Shown here piece by piece: positions 48,051 to 59,199 of a DNA stretch of 64,000 bases. Position 1 is the first letter of the stretch. Each line of letters opens with the position of its first letter. Source of the stretch: Coriaria nepalensis (lineage: Eukaryota; Streptophyta; Magnoliopsida; Cucurbitales; Coriariaceae). Made by a program: the position numbers and the translations under genes. The notes beneath the pieces were generated by a model. It had not been told where the DNA came from, made no database searches, and saw nothing but the letters and a program-made list of their open reading frames with translations. The stretch spans positions 4,471,501-4,535,500 of the forward strand of contig CP114498.1 of the NCBI GenBank assembly GCA_027186245.1, written 5' to 3'.

Positions 48051-48054
48051 CAAG

Positions 48055-48322
48055 TTTACTTTACGGGTCGATAGAGCTTTCGACCCGTAGAGTAAATCAG
48101 TAGTTATGCTAATATATTAATAAATGTAAATTTACTCTACATGTCGATGAATCCTTCAATCCGTAGAGTAAACATTTATTATGTTAGTATATTTATAACT
48201 GCAAGTTTACTCTATGGATCAATGAAACTTTTGACTTGTATAGTAAATATGCATTATGCTAGTAAACTTATAACTACAAGTTTACTTTACGGGTTGATGG
48301 AGATTTCGGCCTATAGAGTAAA
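48055..48322. repeat. Four tandem 75-bp repeats, each with a 42-bp hairpin
   Basis: Hairpins at 48055-48096, 48131-48172, 48206-48247 and 48281-48322, with start-to-start spacing of 76, 75 and 75 bp. In the first, the left arm TTTACTTTACGGGTCGA pairs with the right arm TCGACCCGTAGAGTAAA (two mismatches) around an 8-base loop. The spacers share GTTATGCTA/ATTATGCTAGTA and ATAACTACAAG blocks. Hairpins 2 and 3 have lost some pairing; hairpins 1 and 4 keep most. Confidence 0.85.
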
Positions 48323-49160
48323 CATTCATTATGCTAGTATATTCACATAGAAGAACTACAATTTATTCTCATACTTGAAGCAATGATTGTCCTTCGTAAT
48401 AGAACTACAATTTATTTTTATTCTTATGAAAATGATAAAGAACCATATTTCAAGAGTGAAGTTGAAGGAGAGTTCTCAACCCATATAGGCGAAGTGGACG
48501 AGATCAATTTCTCTAATGTACATCAGAGGTAAACGGTTACATGTCGTGATATGATAGCTCATAAAATATAGGCACATTGTCACAACTAGTCGAAATCCTC
48601 CTTATTTACGTCCAATATGTATGTTCAATAAATGGCTACATTTGTTGTATTGCTATGCCTTGATTGTTTAAGTTTAATTAGTTAAGTTTTCCTACTTAGA
48701 ATAATCTAAATGAACATGATAGTGTAGATGAGGAAAGTGAAGATAGAAGAAGAAGAAGAAGAAGATGATACATAAGAAAAAGTGAGCCCTAACTTCATAC
48801 GTTTAGTTTTGATTAAATGATAAAAAACCTATTTTGAAATATATTTTTACCAAACAAGAATGATATTTTAGTTTCATAATAAAAATACCATTACCAAACA
48901 CAAAATAATATTTTAATATGAAAAAAATATGTCAAACTCTGGTCTTTTTTCTGATATTAAAAATCAAATTATAATATAAATTTCTAAATATTATTACCAA
49001 GCAGACCTTAATTCTCTCCATCAATTTCTACTTTTTGCTCTATTTTTTAATTTTATTTATTTATTTATTATTATTATTATTTGGCATAAACAAAATTATC
49101 AAACGTGGTTAAGGAGATAATAATAGTGATGTGGGTCAATATCTAGACAAAGATAAATAC
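48323..49160. other. Intergenic, nothing recognised
   Basis: AT-rich, with a (GAA)n run near 48748-48766. No gene is supported. Confidence 0.4.
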
Positions 49161-49163
49161 AAT

Positions 49164-49712
49164 TAGAGATGTTAAAATAGGTCGTCCAACTCGACCCGAG
49201 CCGGGTGTTTTATTATTTAAGGCTAGGCTGGCCCGTTTGATAAATTTATGTTTAGGTTCTATTCGAAAAACTCATTAAGTTTATCCTGAGCTAGGACAGC
49301 CCCACAATAAGTTGGGCCTATAAGTTCGCCCATTTTTTATAAAAAAAAATAAAAAATATATATATTAAACAAAAAATAAATATTTTTAGTTAAATAAAGA
49401 TTTTATTATGTATTATTAAAAAATATATAAATAATTAAATTTTTATAATTTAAAAATTATTATATAAAATAAGATAAAATAAAATATAAAAAAATTAGTA
49501 AAGATTAATTTTTTTTTTTAAAAATTATCATAACACATTTTATCTAAAGAAAGGAAAGAAAAAAAAAATTAAATTTAAAAGATTTAAACGTACAGGATCA
49601 GCCTAGCAGACATTAAAGTATGCTTAACTCCACCCTCCGATAATAGGCCGGCCGAATTTTTTGACTGAATTTTAAACCACACCGATAGGTTGAACCCATT
49701 TCAATAACTGTA
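49164..49712. mobile_element. hAT-like MITE, degenerate
   Basis: The left end TAGAGATGTTAAAATAGG resembles the left end of the element at 4837, and GC-rich subterminal blocks (CCGAGCCGGG, AGGCCGGCCG) flank an AT-rich centre. The reversed right end reads TACAGTTATTGAAATGGG. No clear target duplication was found. Confidence 0.45.
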
Positions 49713-49890
49713 AACGCAAGCCTGCAAGAATGCCCGGTAATCATGGAGCTTATAATAATGTGACATTTCACGGAGAACAGTTAGTATTTGATCATGATCC
49801 CGCAATTGTCCCCCCACGTGGCAAAAACTCATGTGCAGGGAGACTGAACGATACTTTTATATCATTATCCATATAATGCAGGGAGACTGC

Positions 49891-49914
49891 TCCTACTCCT
49901 ACTCCTACTCCTAC
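49891..49914 (+). repeat. (TCCTAC)4 microsatellite
   Basis: Four perfect copies of TCCTAC. Confidence 0.9.
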
Positions 49915-52025
49915 TCCAAGATGGGACGTCCATTTTTAAATTTTATAATGGTCCCGTGCAATGATTCATGCATATGGCAGAAATGAGCAACGATTGAATT
50001 GAATACTAATGGTAGTAGGTTCTGAAAAAGATTAAGAAATAGATTTGATCGACAGTGTACGCAAAATCATGAACCGATCCCGACTATACATACAAAATTC
50101 AAAACCGGGTCGCTCTGAGTCTCTGATCGTAAGTCTTCGAAAGGAAGAGGCGAAAAAGGACAAAAGCCAGCTGACATGCAGTTGCTTCCAACTACAATCG
50201 GAGAGCCGTATGTATTATAGACTGGTTCTGTAGGAAAATTCCGAAAACGTGGATAAACATCAAAGCATTTGCTTAATTATTGATGATTGGGAAAGGAGTT
50301 TCATATCTAAATTGTATCGGCACTCAATTCTTCCTATTTCTCTCACTAATAATGGTTACTATTATAGTGATGATAATAGTAAATAATAATAATCATCATA
50401 ATAATAATGAAGATAATAATAATAATTATGATAATAATATATTTTGTGTATATTTAATTATTTGAGTTGGATATAGTAAATTTTTTAAATAAGGAGATAT
50501 ATTATGATTAAGTAATATGTTGATTGCATGAGTATTTGAAGATATTTTGATTTACTTGATTAGTAAAAGTTATATTCAATGCATATATTATGTGAAATAA
50601 ATAAATTTATTAATGATCGTTATGTTTAAATTAATATTATGATATGTATATGTATATCTGGTTATGATATATTATTTGATTGTAAAATCTTGAGATTAGG
50701 TGTCAATCTTAAATCGATCTTAAGTATGACGGTTTTGTCGAATAAGTGATGATACCATACGAAAAAGTCGTGAGACTATAATGTGAGATATACATGGCTT
50801 TCATTGAAGCCCGAAATTCCTTTTTCAATGTTTATTGTTTAAGCATCCGGAGGAAGATGAATCAATTTCTCTTGATAGTTTTGTTGAAGCAAAAACAATA
50901 CTAGAGAAATCATAAGAAAGACCGATAAGAAAATAACATATTTAAGTTTATATTATGATTGCTAGTTTTTCTTTCCACACTACCACGTTGTGATCAATGT
51001 TAATAAAATTGGTTAGCATTTATGATTATTGAGGTCCTATATTTCTTAATGATATAACTATAATTTTGATCTGATGTTAATTGTTTTGTTGAACCAGATA
51101 ATTGAGAAATGTATCCGCACAACTATATTATTTTCAAAAAAGTGGCTACATAAAATTTACAAATGGTTCGACACGAGAGTCGTTTTTAGAAATAACTTAT
51201 TTTATAAGAGAATGATATTTATATATATTGCCAAGGTTCTGTCTCTACTAGTAACCATAATATTTTGATGTCCTATTGAGAACCGTCACATAAGATTTTA
51301 TTAGAATATAAAGAAAGTCATAACATCCAATCTTCATGTGAATAATACTACATATCAAGAATTTATGTTGCTTAAAAATAATTATCAAGTACATAATCGG
51401 TAATAAATTTATATATAATTTACTTATACATTTAAATATAATGCAATTTATATATATTATCTATATTAATTACTAACAATAAAATCATTAATAAAAATAA
51501 TATTTATAATTATAATAAAATTTTATATTTCACTATCCACTTTTCTGTATTTTTCTAAAATTATAAAAATAAATAAAATATGATGGTTGTTTTGGTAGAA
51601 CGAATTGTCGATCCACTTAGATTTTTTTAAAGGTAAATAATTTAATAAATTATGACGATTTTTTTTACCTTTGAAAAATCTTCTTAAATTCATTACTTTT
51701 TTATTATTATTATTATTTATTAATGCACCTAGATAAAATACGAATTCACATTTTGCATAACTTATAACTGCTATTCTCGATATTACTTATTGGCTACCCA
51801 TAAGCAACCGGTGCGAATATAAAAATATTCGAAAAAAGATAAAAAAGGCATATGCTTATTATATATGACGATCGAGTCCCTGCTGCTCGCATAGAATTTT
51901 ATTGATGGATGTGAATAAAGAATACGATTAATTCTACCCCACTTGAGGAATTGAAAGAAGGTAAAAGGCATATATCATCAGTTCTACCTAATACATCATC
52001 ACTTCGTCCCGAGATTGAGAGAATT
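49915..52025. other. AT-rich intergenic region
   Basis: No gene recognised. A trinucleotide-rich stretch of AAT/ATA type lies near 50360-50445. A short ORF at 50045-50233 has no family features. Confidence 0.4.
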
Positions 52026-52030
52026 TTTTT

Positions 52031-52213
52031 TTTTATTCTATTTTATTTAAAATTATTAGATATTAAAAAAAAAGATTAAATTTTTTGATTAAAATATTAA
52101 AAAATTATTTTTTTATTATTTAATTAAGATTATTTAATTAATCTTATTTTAATAAAAAATTTTGAATTTATTTATTTAAAATCTAACAATTTTAAATAAA
52201 ATAAATTAGTTCA
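52031..52213. repeat. Short inverted-repeat element (MITE-like)
   Basis: The left arm TTTTATTTAAAATTATTAGA is matched by the reverse complement of the right arm (TCTAACAATTTTAAATAAAA). A second, inner inverted pair (TTAATTAAGATTA/TTAATTAATCTTA) lies near 52120-52150. Noncoding. Confidence 0.5.
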
Positions 52214-52329
52214 TTCAACAAAATAAAATATTAACTTAATTATTTCATTCCCTCTTCAATATATTTATTTAAAAAGGAGAAGCGCGATCAGAATTAGAAG
52301 CAAAGTCAGCATGTTAGCCCAAATTGAGT

Positions 52330-52570
52330 GTAATTAAAAGTAGTTTAGTTTGGTGCATAAATTTCCGATCTCGATAGGAGTTTCAATATCAATATTACTT
52401 CAATATTTAGGATATGAGATTATGACTAATTTTAATTCCGGTCTTAATCTGTACCGATACCGTTGGGATTGAGAGAGGATTGGGGCTGTATTGGGACCAA
52501 GGCGGAATTGATGGTTCCAAATCACGTCTTGGTACCGGTATCATGACTAGGGGAAGAGGTAGGAAAATTA
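52330..52570. repeat. Possible degenerate MITE related to the element at 11769
   Basis: Shares vocabulary with 11769-12361 (GGTACCGG, ATCGATA-like and CTAGGGG motifs) in an otherwise AT-rich region. The boundaries are unclear. Confidence 0.25.
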
Positions 52571-55500
52571 TTTAGGATGAGAAAAAAAAAACATATATAT
52601 AAGTAATTAACTTATTAATATTGTGTCTAATATATTTATAATTTGTAATTTTTGAGAAATTTATAAGTATTTGACTATTAATATAAGGAAGTTTGAGAGT
52701 AGTCATAAAATTCAGAATAAAAAGAAACACAAACGAATTACAACTTATAATATTTAATAATCTCTTAGTGGAAAAAAATCATATTGCAAATACAATTTTA
52801 GTCAATTACATCCTAAAATACGAAGAACTTCCTTCTAGAACACATAAGTTTACTTCAAATCCTTAAACAAACTATCCAAGCAATGATGAGATTAGAGAGA
52901 AAATTAAAATGATTTTATTAGATAAAGAAAAAGAGAAAAAAAAAGAGTAAGAATATGATTTGAATCTATAATCTCTGGTTAAATTTAAAACCCACGTCTA
53001 GCACTTTCTACCACTAATTCAAATATTATTAATTTTGTTAATAATTATTCCAATCAATTATAATTGGCCTATTAATCGTGAAAATTACTCCAATCCCGAA
53101 TATCTCTTTAATTTTGGAATCTCTCTTTAAAATTATCAAATAAGAATAGCATGAAATGGTTTGCATGATTCGCGACCATGCACGAATATGCCTTATCCGC
53201 ACTCTCTCGTGCTCTCTCTTTTATTACGTTAAGATAAGATATGGTATGGTATATATATAAAGGCCCTATACTTTCCTAATTGCTAGCTCTATGCAAAATG
53301 TGCTGGAAAATGACTTTGATTTGAGATGCTGGGTATCTATATGCATAGCTATACATACATCGTGTTACTTGTTATATATAGTCTTTTAGCTTTGAAAAGT
53401 GAAAACTGATCATGATCACTTGTATGGATTCCCATCAAGTTTGTCGTCCACACACCACAGTAGATGATAATTCGAATACATTATATGTAATATGGTGGTT
53501 ATCATTTTCAGTAAATATCTGCTTCCACTTAGTCTTATATTATATGCATACACGATCGTCGATCGATGATAAACAGCCCGTTATAAGACTATTGTCTGAA
53601 AAGAAGAAAGAAGTGACACGTGAAAATTGACAAAACACCTAATTGACGACTGGGATTAGATAATTTGTTGTTTTCCATCATTTGATATGAAATACTAATT
53701 CCAAAAAAAAAAAGAAAAAAGAATTCCTAAAGTTAATGATCTGGCAAACGGCATTATGAAATTGTTACCGTTAAAAACTTTGATTAGATAAATGGTTTGC
53801 ATATATTTTGGGGACTTGAGGGAATATTAATGGGTTGGTTGGCTAAAAAGCCTTCTAAGAGCAAGTTTTTAAGAGAGAGAATTTGAGAAAATACTCTCCG
53901 GCCATGCATGTTGAAGAATATCTATATTAAAAAAATTTTAGTAAATTATCCCTTAAAATAGATATAATTTAATAAAAGTAAAAACTTAGAAAGAAAGAAA
54001 ATATCTTTTACCGTTCCTTTTTCAAAACTCAATACATCAAAACTTTTATTCGCTAAAATTAATTAATTGGAACTACTCTCAGAACACGAACTACTACTTA
54101 CTCAACACAATTTTATTCACAAAATTCGGAAACCCCTTCGAACCTCGAACACGAAAGCATTTACTATTTCCTTTCCCAAAGAAAATGGATACAAATATCG
54201 CTACTCATATGTGTTGTGAAATGCGCACCAATGAATCTAATTCGAAATCGGTGGAATGTTGGCCACAAGATGTTAAAAAAGACCGAGGTCCACAAAATGA
54301 AGCCATTGACGGAGCAATGCCAACATCCAAACAAAGAAAAATACAAGTCTATTAAAAATCAGGGTTTTCTTTTCACGAGTAGTTCTAAATGTTAGAAATG
54401 GAGGAAGTTAGGGAAGAAATTGATATCGAAATACCAATTTTCATGATCACCTTCTCTGCATTCAACAAATTTTGAACATTGTAAAACAATTTCGATTAAT
54501 AAATGGATTGAAACAATCCTTCATAGCTCTCTATAGACTGATGGTGTCCGACAATCGTTTATATCTTTCTTCAAACTGACAGAACCCGACAATGCGATTG
54601 GTCATGGTTGCAAAAAAACCCAAATTTTGATCGACAAATAGATTGATACATTTGATCATAACTCTCTACAGAACGATGGTGTTAGTCTTGAGGATGAGAG
54701 GACCACCAATTAAGTTCGGTCAGTGTTAGTTAAAAATCCTAGGACCGTCTTCCCTATGTTGATCTTGAGGATGAGAGGACCACCGATTAAGTTCGACCCT
54801 ATATAATTTATGTCGGTCTAATGGATGCGAGTACCGATTTTATAGTTGACATTATCATACTAGTTCAGGAAGGATTAACCCAACCAAACTCGTAAAACGT
54901 AGTCGAGTTAGGCCAAATAAAATAAGTATTTGTATGGATTCACCACAACCGATTGTGATCGACTAATTGTACATTAATGACGAGTTAGTCGATACTATCC
55001 TTCTCCCGTTACTAAACCTAGTACATATGATCTAGGAAAAAAAAGGATTATAGTGTACTACTAACGTATAAAATCATATGAATTTAATTGATCATATTAT
55101 ATCTTTTTCATCCGTAAATTTCTATCTATCCATATTTTTGACACCATCACTTATAGCCCTTTAGAGATTGATACTGCCAGGCTATGTAATCATTTATAGT
55201 CAGTAAGAAAAACCTATGATCGTCTTTGTTCTCATCCATACAAGTGTCTGTCTCATCAGCGATAAGGGAAAGTTAATAGAGTTTGTCCGACACAGCGCAT
55301 AGGATGTCCTTTCCCACTAAATCTGCCCATTCAAAAAAATAATTCTTTTTTATTCCTTCCCACGGGTTGAGATAAAACAAATCAAACCTTAATTGCTCAT
55401 TCGCTCATCGCTCGCCCCTGTAGCTATTGGGCTTATGCACTCAGGCACGCTAAAATATGTCATGGTTTTTATTTTATTTTATGGGAGTTATCGGAAACAT

Positions 55501-55970
55501 AAAAATTCTGACATGTGAGACCCCAAGATCTAGCTTACAAAAACTATTGGATTATCTGTGAATATGGGTGGCCAGTAAGGCAACCTCGAGAAGACATGAT
55601 GTCAAAGCACACATTTCAATATAATATCATACTCTACTTATATAAATTTGAAATCATCGATGAAAATGACATAATTTTCGACAATCAATCTATCAAAGAG
55701 CTCATGAACTTGTGCATTAGGCTTTATGGCAAGCTACTGTGTGGTACCAATAGAGCTGCTCAACCACATCCTAAGCCAACTGACAGTATGCTAAAAGATT
55801 TCCACTTCCTGGTGAGATCCTTAGGTTTTCCTTTGGCTTTCACTCTCGTTAGATGTAGTCCACTCTTAGACCTTTTGACATGAAGGATTAAGGTTGCTAG
55901 CAAGGCCCCGCCTTAGTCAAAATTCTAATGGGAGTGGAGAATAAAGACCATGTTTTCCCAAGACCATGAA
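52571..55970. other. Intergenic and unidentified repeat-like sequence
   Basis: No gene recognised. A TATATATATAAAGG TATA-like motif near 53250 has no coding sequence behind it. A 33-bp direct repeat (TCTTGAGGATGAGAGGACCACC...) lies at 54686-54718 and 54763-54795, probably part of an old LTR. A 122-codon ORF at 55515-55883 matches nothing I know. Confidence 0.35.
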
Positions 55971-55979
55971 CAAGCATTC

Positions 55980-56420
55980 GATGTATTGGATGAGTAAGTT
56001 ATGGTGGTCTCACTTGAGGGATCATATCCTGAAATAATGGCCGTATGAAATAAGTGGTTGAAGCAAGATAATAAGGTGTAATGCATTATACTTACATTTA
56101 TGAGTAACGAGCTCCAAAAAAATTATGAAACGTTTTATGCTCATGATATTATCGATAACCTTAAATCTGTTTATGGTGAGGATACTTGAAACCAAAGGTA
56201 TGAGATATCTAAGGCATTGTTTCATATTAAGATGGCAGAGGGCACCTCTGTCGGTGAACGTATGTTTAAGATGATCACCTACATTGAACAACTTGAGAAT
56301 CTTGGACTTGTTATGGATTTTAAGTTGACCAATAACTTGTCATGAGATTTTATGTTTTTAACCCATTTTTATCGTTAAGAGTTTTAAGATAAAAGGAAAC
56401 TTAACGTGATAAGAGTTTTA
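55980..56420 (+). mobile_element. Ty1/copia gag (UBN2-type) remnant
   Basis: Plus-strand pieces with the copia gag pattern: MSNELQKNYETFYAHDIIDN, then LKSVYGEDT, RYEISKALFHIKMAEGTSVG and LENLGLVMDFKLTNNL. Stops interrupt it (near 56065, 56190 and 56342). No protease or pol follows directly. Confidence 0.75.
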
Positions 56421-56739
56421 AGGAAACTATAACCTAGTTATTCCAATAAATACACCTTAAGGTCTTAGCCGAAATAATGAAGTCTTCTAAGCATCTCTTG
56501 GATGAAATTCATAGAAAGAAAAGTTAGTTTTTTCCTTTCCCTTTCCCCGAACTTATCATCTCATGAGTTGAGACCTTAGATAGAAAGTTAACTGTGCGAA
56601 ACGAATGGTGTGGATACTGGTTAGAGGGCGAACACTTGAGCGCCTCCCCATCTTAATGTTATATGATCGATCTAGAAAATATGCATGCTATGATGAGATA
56701 TGAATACAATTTTAAATATTTTTTTCTTCTGCATTTATC

Positions 56740-57960
56740 GTTAATGGCTTTCTTTGTGCTATCTTCGAGCAAGTTTCTTGGATTCATTCAGCCAAAGAAT
56801 GCAAGTCCATCCTGCATAAAAGCCATCCTTGAGATGAAGCCGCCTCGAAATGAAGCCACCTCAAAGAGTTGAAAGGACTTCAAATCAACGTACCTATAGA
56901 AGTTTCCTTTCTAATATGTTAGGAAGATGATATCGATATGAGTCCACTTTCTCTGGACGAGGCTTATGAGAAGGCCTACGAAGATATCAAAGAGTACCTG
57001 CCTAAGCACCTCCAATATTAGCTACTGCCACATACCATTTTGCCCTTCTTTTTTTCACCTTACCCACCATGTTAACTTTTACAATAAATTCTTCATGCTC
57101 TTTTGGAACCCATTTATGGGGTCTTTTTGGCTACTTTGGAGTTTGGGTAAGCTTTCCTTTTACTTCCCGTTGACGGCCCCTTTGGCCTAAACTGAGATGA
57201 TGAAATACAAATGACTACTTGTGAAGGACAATGAAATTAGAGGCATGACACCAACACTCAAACAAACTATTCAAGATCGGATCAACAAAAGAAAATACAT
57301 GTTGAAATTGATGAGGCATCTACGATCGAAAAGAAAGTGGGTCGGCAAGAAAAGGTTGTCATAACAAAAACAAAAAGAACAGAAGGTGAGGCCGAAGAAA
57401 GCGGGCACCTCTTTAGTGAATCCCTTGCTGCAAAGTGGGGAATTTGTTTAGTCCCATGGGAATAGACAATGAAAATATTGAATGGGGACCTGTACCTAAG
57501 TCTAAAGTACAGGATATACCTCCCATAATTGTTTGGCGCAAGATGACAATAAGGAACTTTAACAAACAAAGGGTAACCCAACGCCCCTGCGCAAAAGAAT
57601 GAAAACAAGGATGTAAAGAATAACACAAAGAAAATATCTCTCCAAGAATGACTCTCTACAATCGGGGATTTGGATGAAAGAAGAGTATATGCCATCACTG
57701 ACATGTTCATCATTATCGGTCAACTAACTCTACTTCTGTGTAAGCAATCCACTAAAATCAATAAAGTGGATGATTCCAAATACTACCAGTACCACTGGTT
57801 ATAGAAAATACACTAAGACATTATTTTGTCTTTCATTTAAAGAGCTGGTGCAAGAGGGCCTCCGACCGGAAGCATTAACACTAGGAGAAGATGAAAAGAA
57901 GTCAAACAGTCAAGGCAGGACAAAGTGTACCAATCTCAATCAATATGACTCACAATGATC
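56740..57960 (+). mobile_element. Ty3/gypsy pol and gag fragments, rearranged
   Basis: A gypsy RT-thumb/RNase H start is visible (KAILEMKPPRN at 56815-56850 and DEAYEKAYEDIKEYL at 56959-57003). A segment like the region before the gypsy protease follows at 57825-57900 (FKELVQEGLRPEAL). The order is reversed relative to an intact element, and frames are broken. Confidence 0.5.
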
Positions 57961-59160
57961 TAATAGAATTATAAATTGTTAGTTTCGTAAGTTGGTATAG
58001 AATCATCAAATCTTGGAAGGAGAGGGACTCCTTTTTATTCCACTATCAGATTTGGTGCTATAGAGGAACAACTTCTTAGATTGAGATATGTATTGCCCTA
58101 TACAATCAGCTTACTTCTTCTATTTTGAGATATAATATCGACCAAGTATTTACATATTATATACATGTTTTTTCACTCATGCTGTCTTAAGATATATTTT
58201 CCACCTTTCTCTACTTGAAAAAATAGGTTTGTTTGAATGAATATTGTGTTGGAAGTCGTGATTAAATAGTAACTTTTGTGAAAAGTGTTGTTATGATAGC
58301 GAGTCACCGGGAGCAATGTCAACTCAATTCCTAATGTAGCATTATTTGGGCCATTCGATGTTTGATTCTTTTTATCAAGGATACCTATGGCTATGTGAGA
58401 GGGCAAAGCTACCAATGTGGTTTCTCATGACAGGCTACCTGGTTCATGGATTTATCTTACTAAGACATTTATTGGTAGCAATGATCGAGAGATCAAGCGT
58501 AGAATGCATTAGAATGGGAATGCGTTTTTTTTAAAAATTATTTTGAGTATGACACTATATCTTTGTCAATAGAATGCAATGTATTGCATTCTCAATAATG
58601 TCTTTCTAATGAAAGTGTTCACGTAGGTCACTTCTATAGCGTAATTGAAGAGTAATAAATGGAGACAGAGTTCAGTGGTTAAACCAATGCTTCAAAGGAG
58701 AGCGGGCAAGCAATAAAATAGGCAAAGTCATTGAGCCTATTCTATTATGAGAGTTTCACACAAAGAATGCCATCGGGTCTCCTAGTTTCATTGCTACAAT
58801 TGCTCTAGTGCAGCCAATAAGGAAACGGTAGTCGGTGCGAAAAGGGAAGGTCATGACAGAAGAGAAATAGACCTTTTATAAACATTACTTTCTTTTGAGG
58901 TAACTTGTTGAGTCTGATATGATTAGTTCTGTGCGGATAGTAAGATCACTATTGAGGTGAAGGAGAAAAGCTCAATCTTTCACAATTCAGGAGTAAGGGA
59001 TATAAACTGTGATCTAAGAAGATGCCCTGGAATTCAAATTTGCATTAAGTTATGTTTTTTTAATTCAATTAGCTCTAAAAGTGGTACACTACTTCAAGTT
59101 CAAGGCATAAAACGTCAATTAAAAACCGGAATCAACAAATTATCTTAGTGTAACTTCATA
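57961..59160. other. Unidentified, probably old retroelement sequence
   Basis: Short ORFs at 58346-58534 and 58957-59148 have no recognisable domain. No repeat boundaries were found. Confidence 0.3.
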
Positions 59161-59199
59161 CTCTTATTGTACTTCTATCAACTCTAGGGCGAGGGACTT

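Noticed and set aside
48055..48322. CRISPR-like array
   Set aside because: The window is plant nuclear DNA. The repeats are diverged, the spacers are themselves repeated, and no cas genes are present; it is described as a tandem hairpin repeat instead.
53240..53640. TATA-like TATATATATAAAGG with downstream transcript-like sequence
   Set aside because: No coding sequence or recognised microRNA follows; TA-rich strings are common in this window.
57282..57713. 143-codon minus-strand ORF with hydrophobic stretches
   Set aside because: Lies opposite gypsy-like sequence. The hydrophobicity follows from purine-rich (AAG/GAA) sequence on the other strand; no motif is visible.
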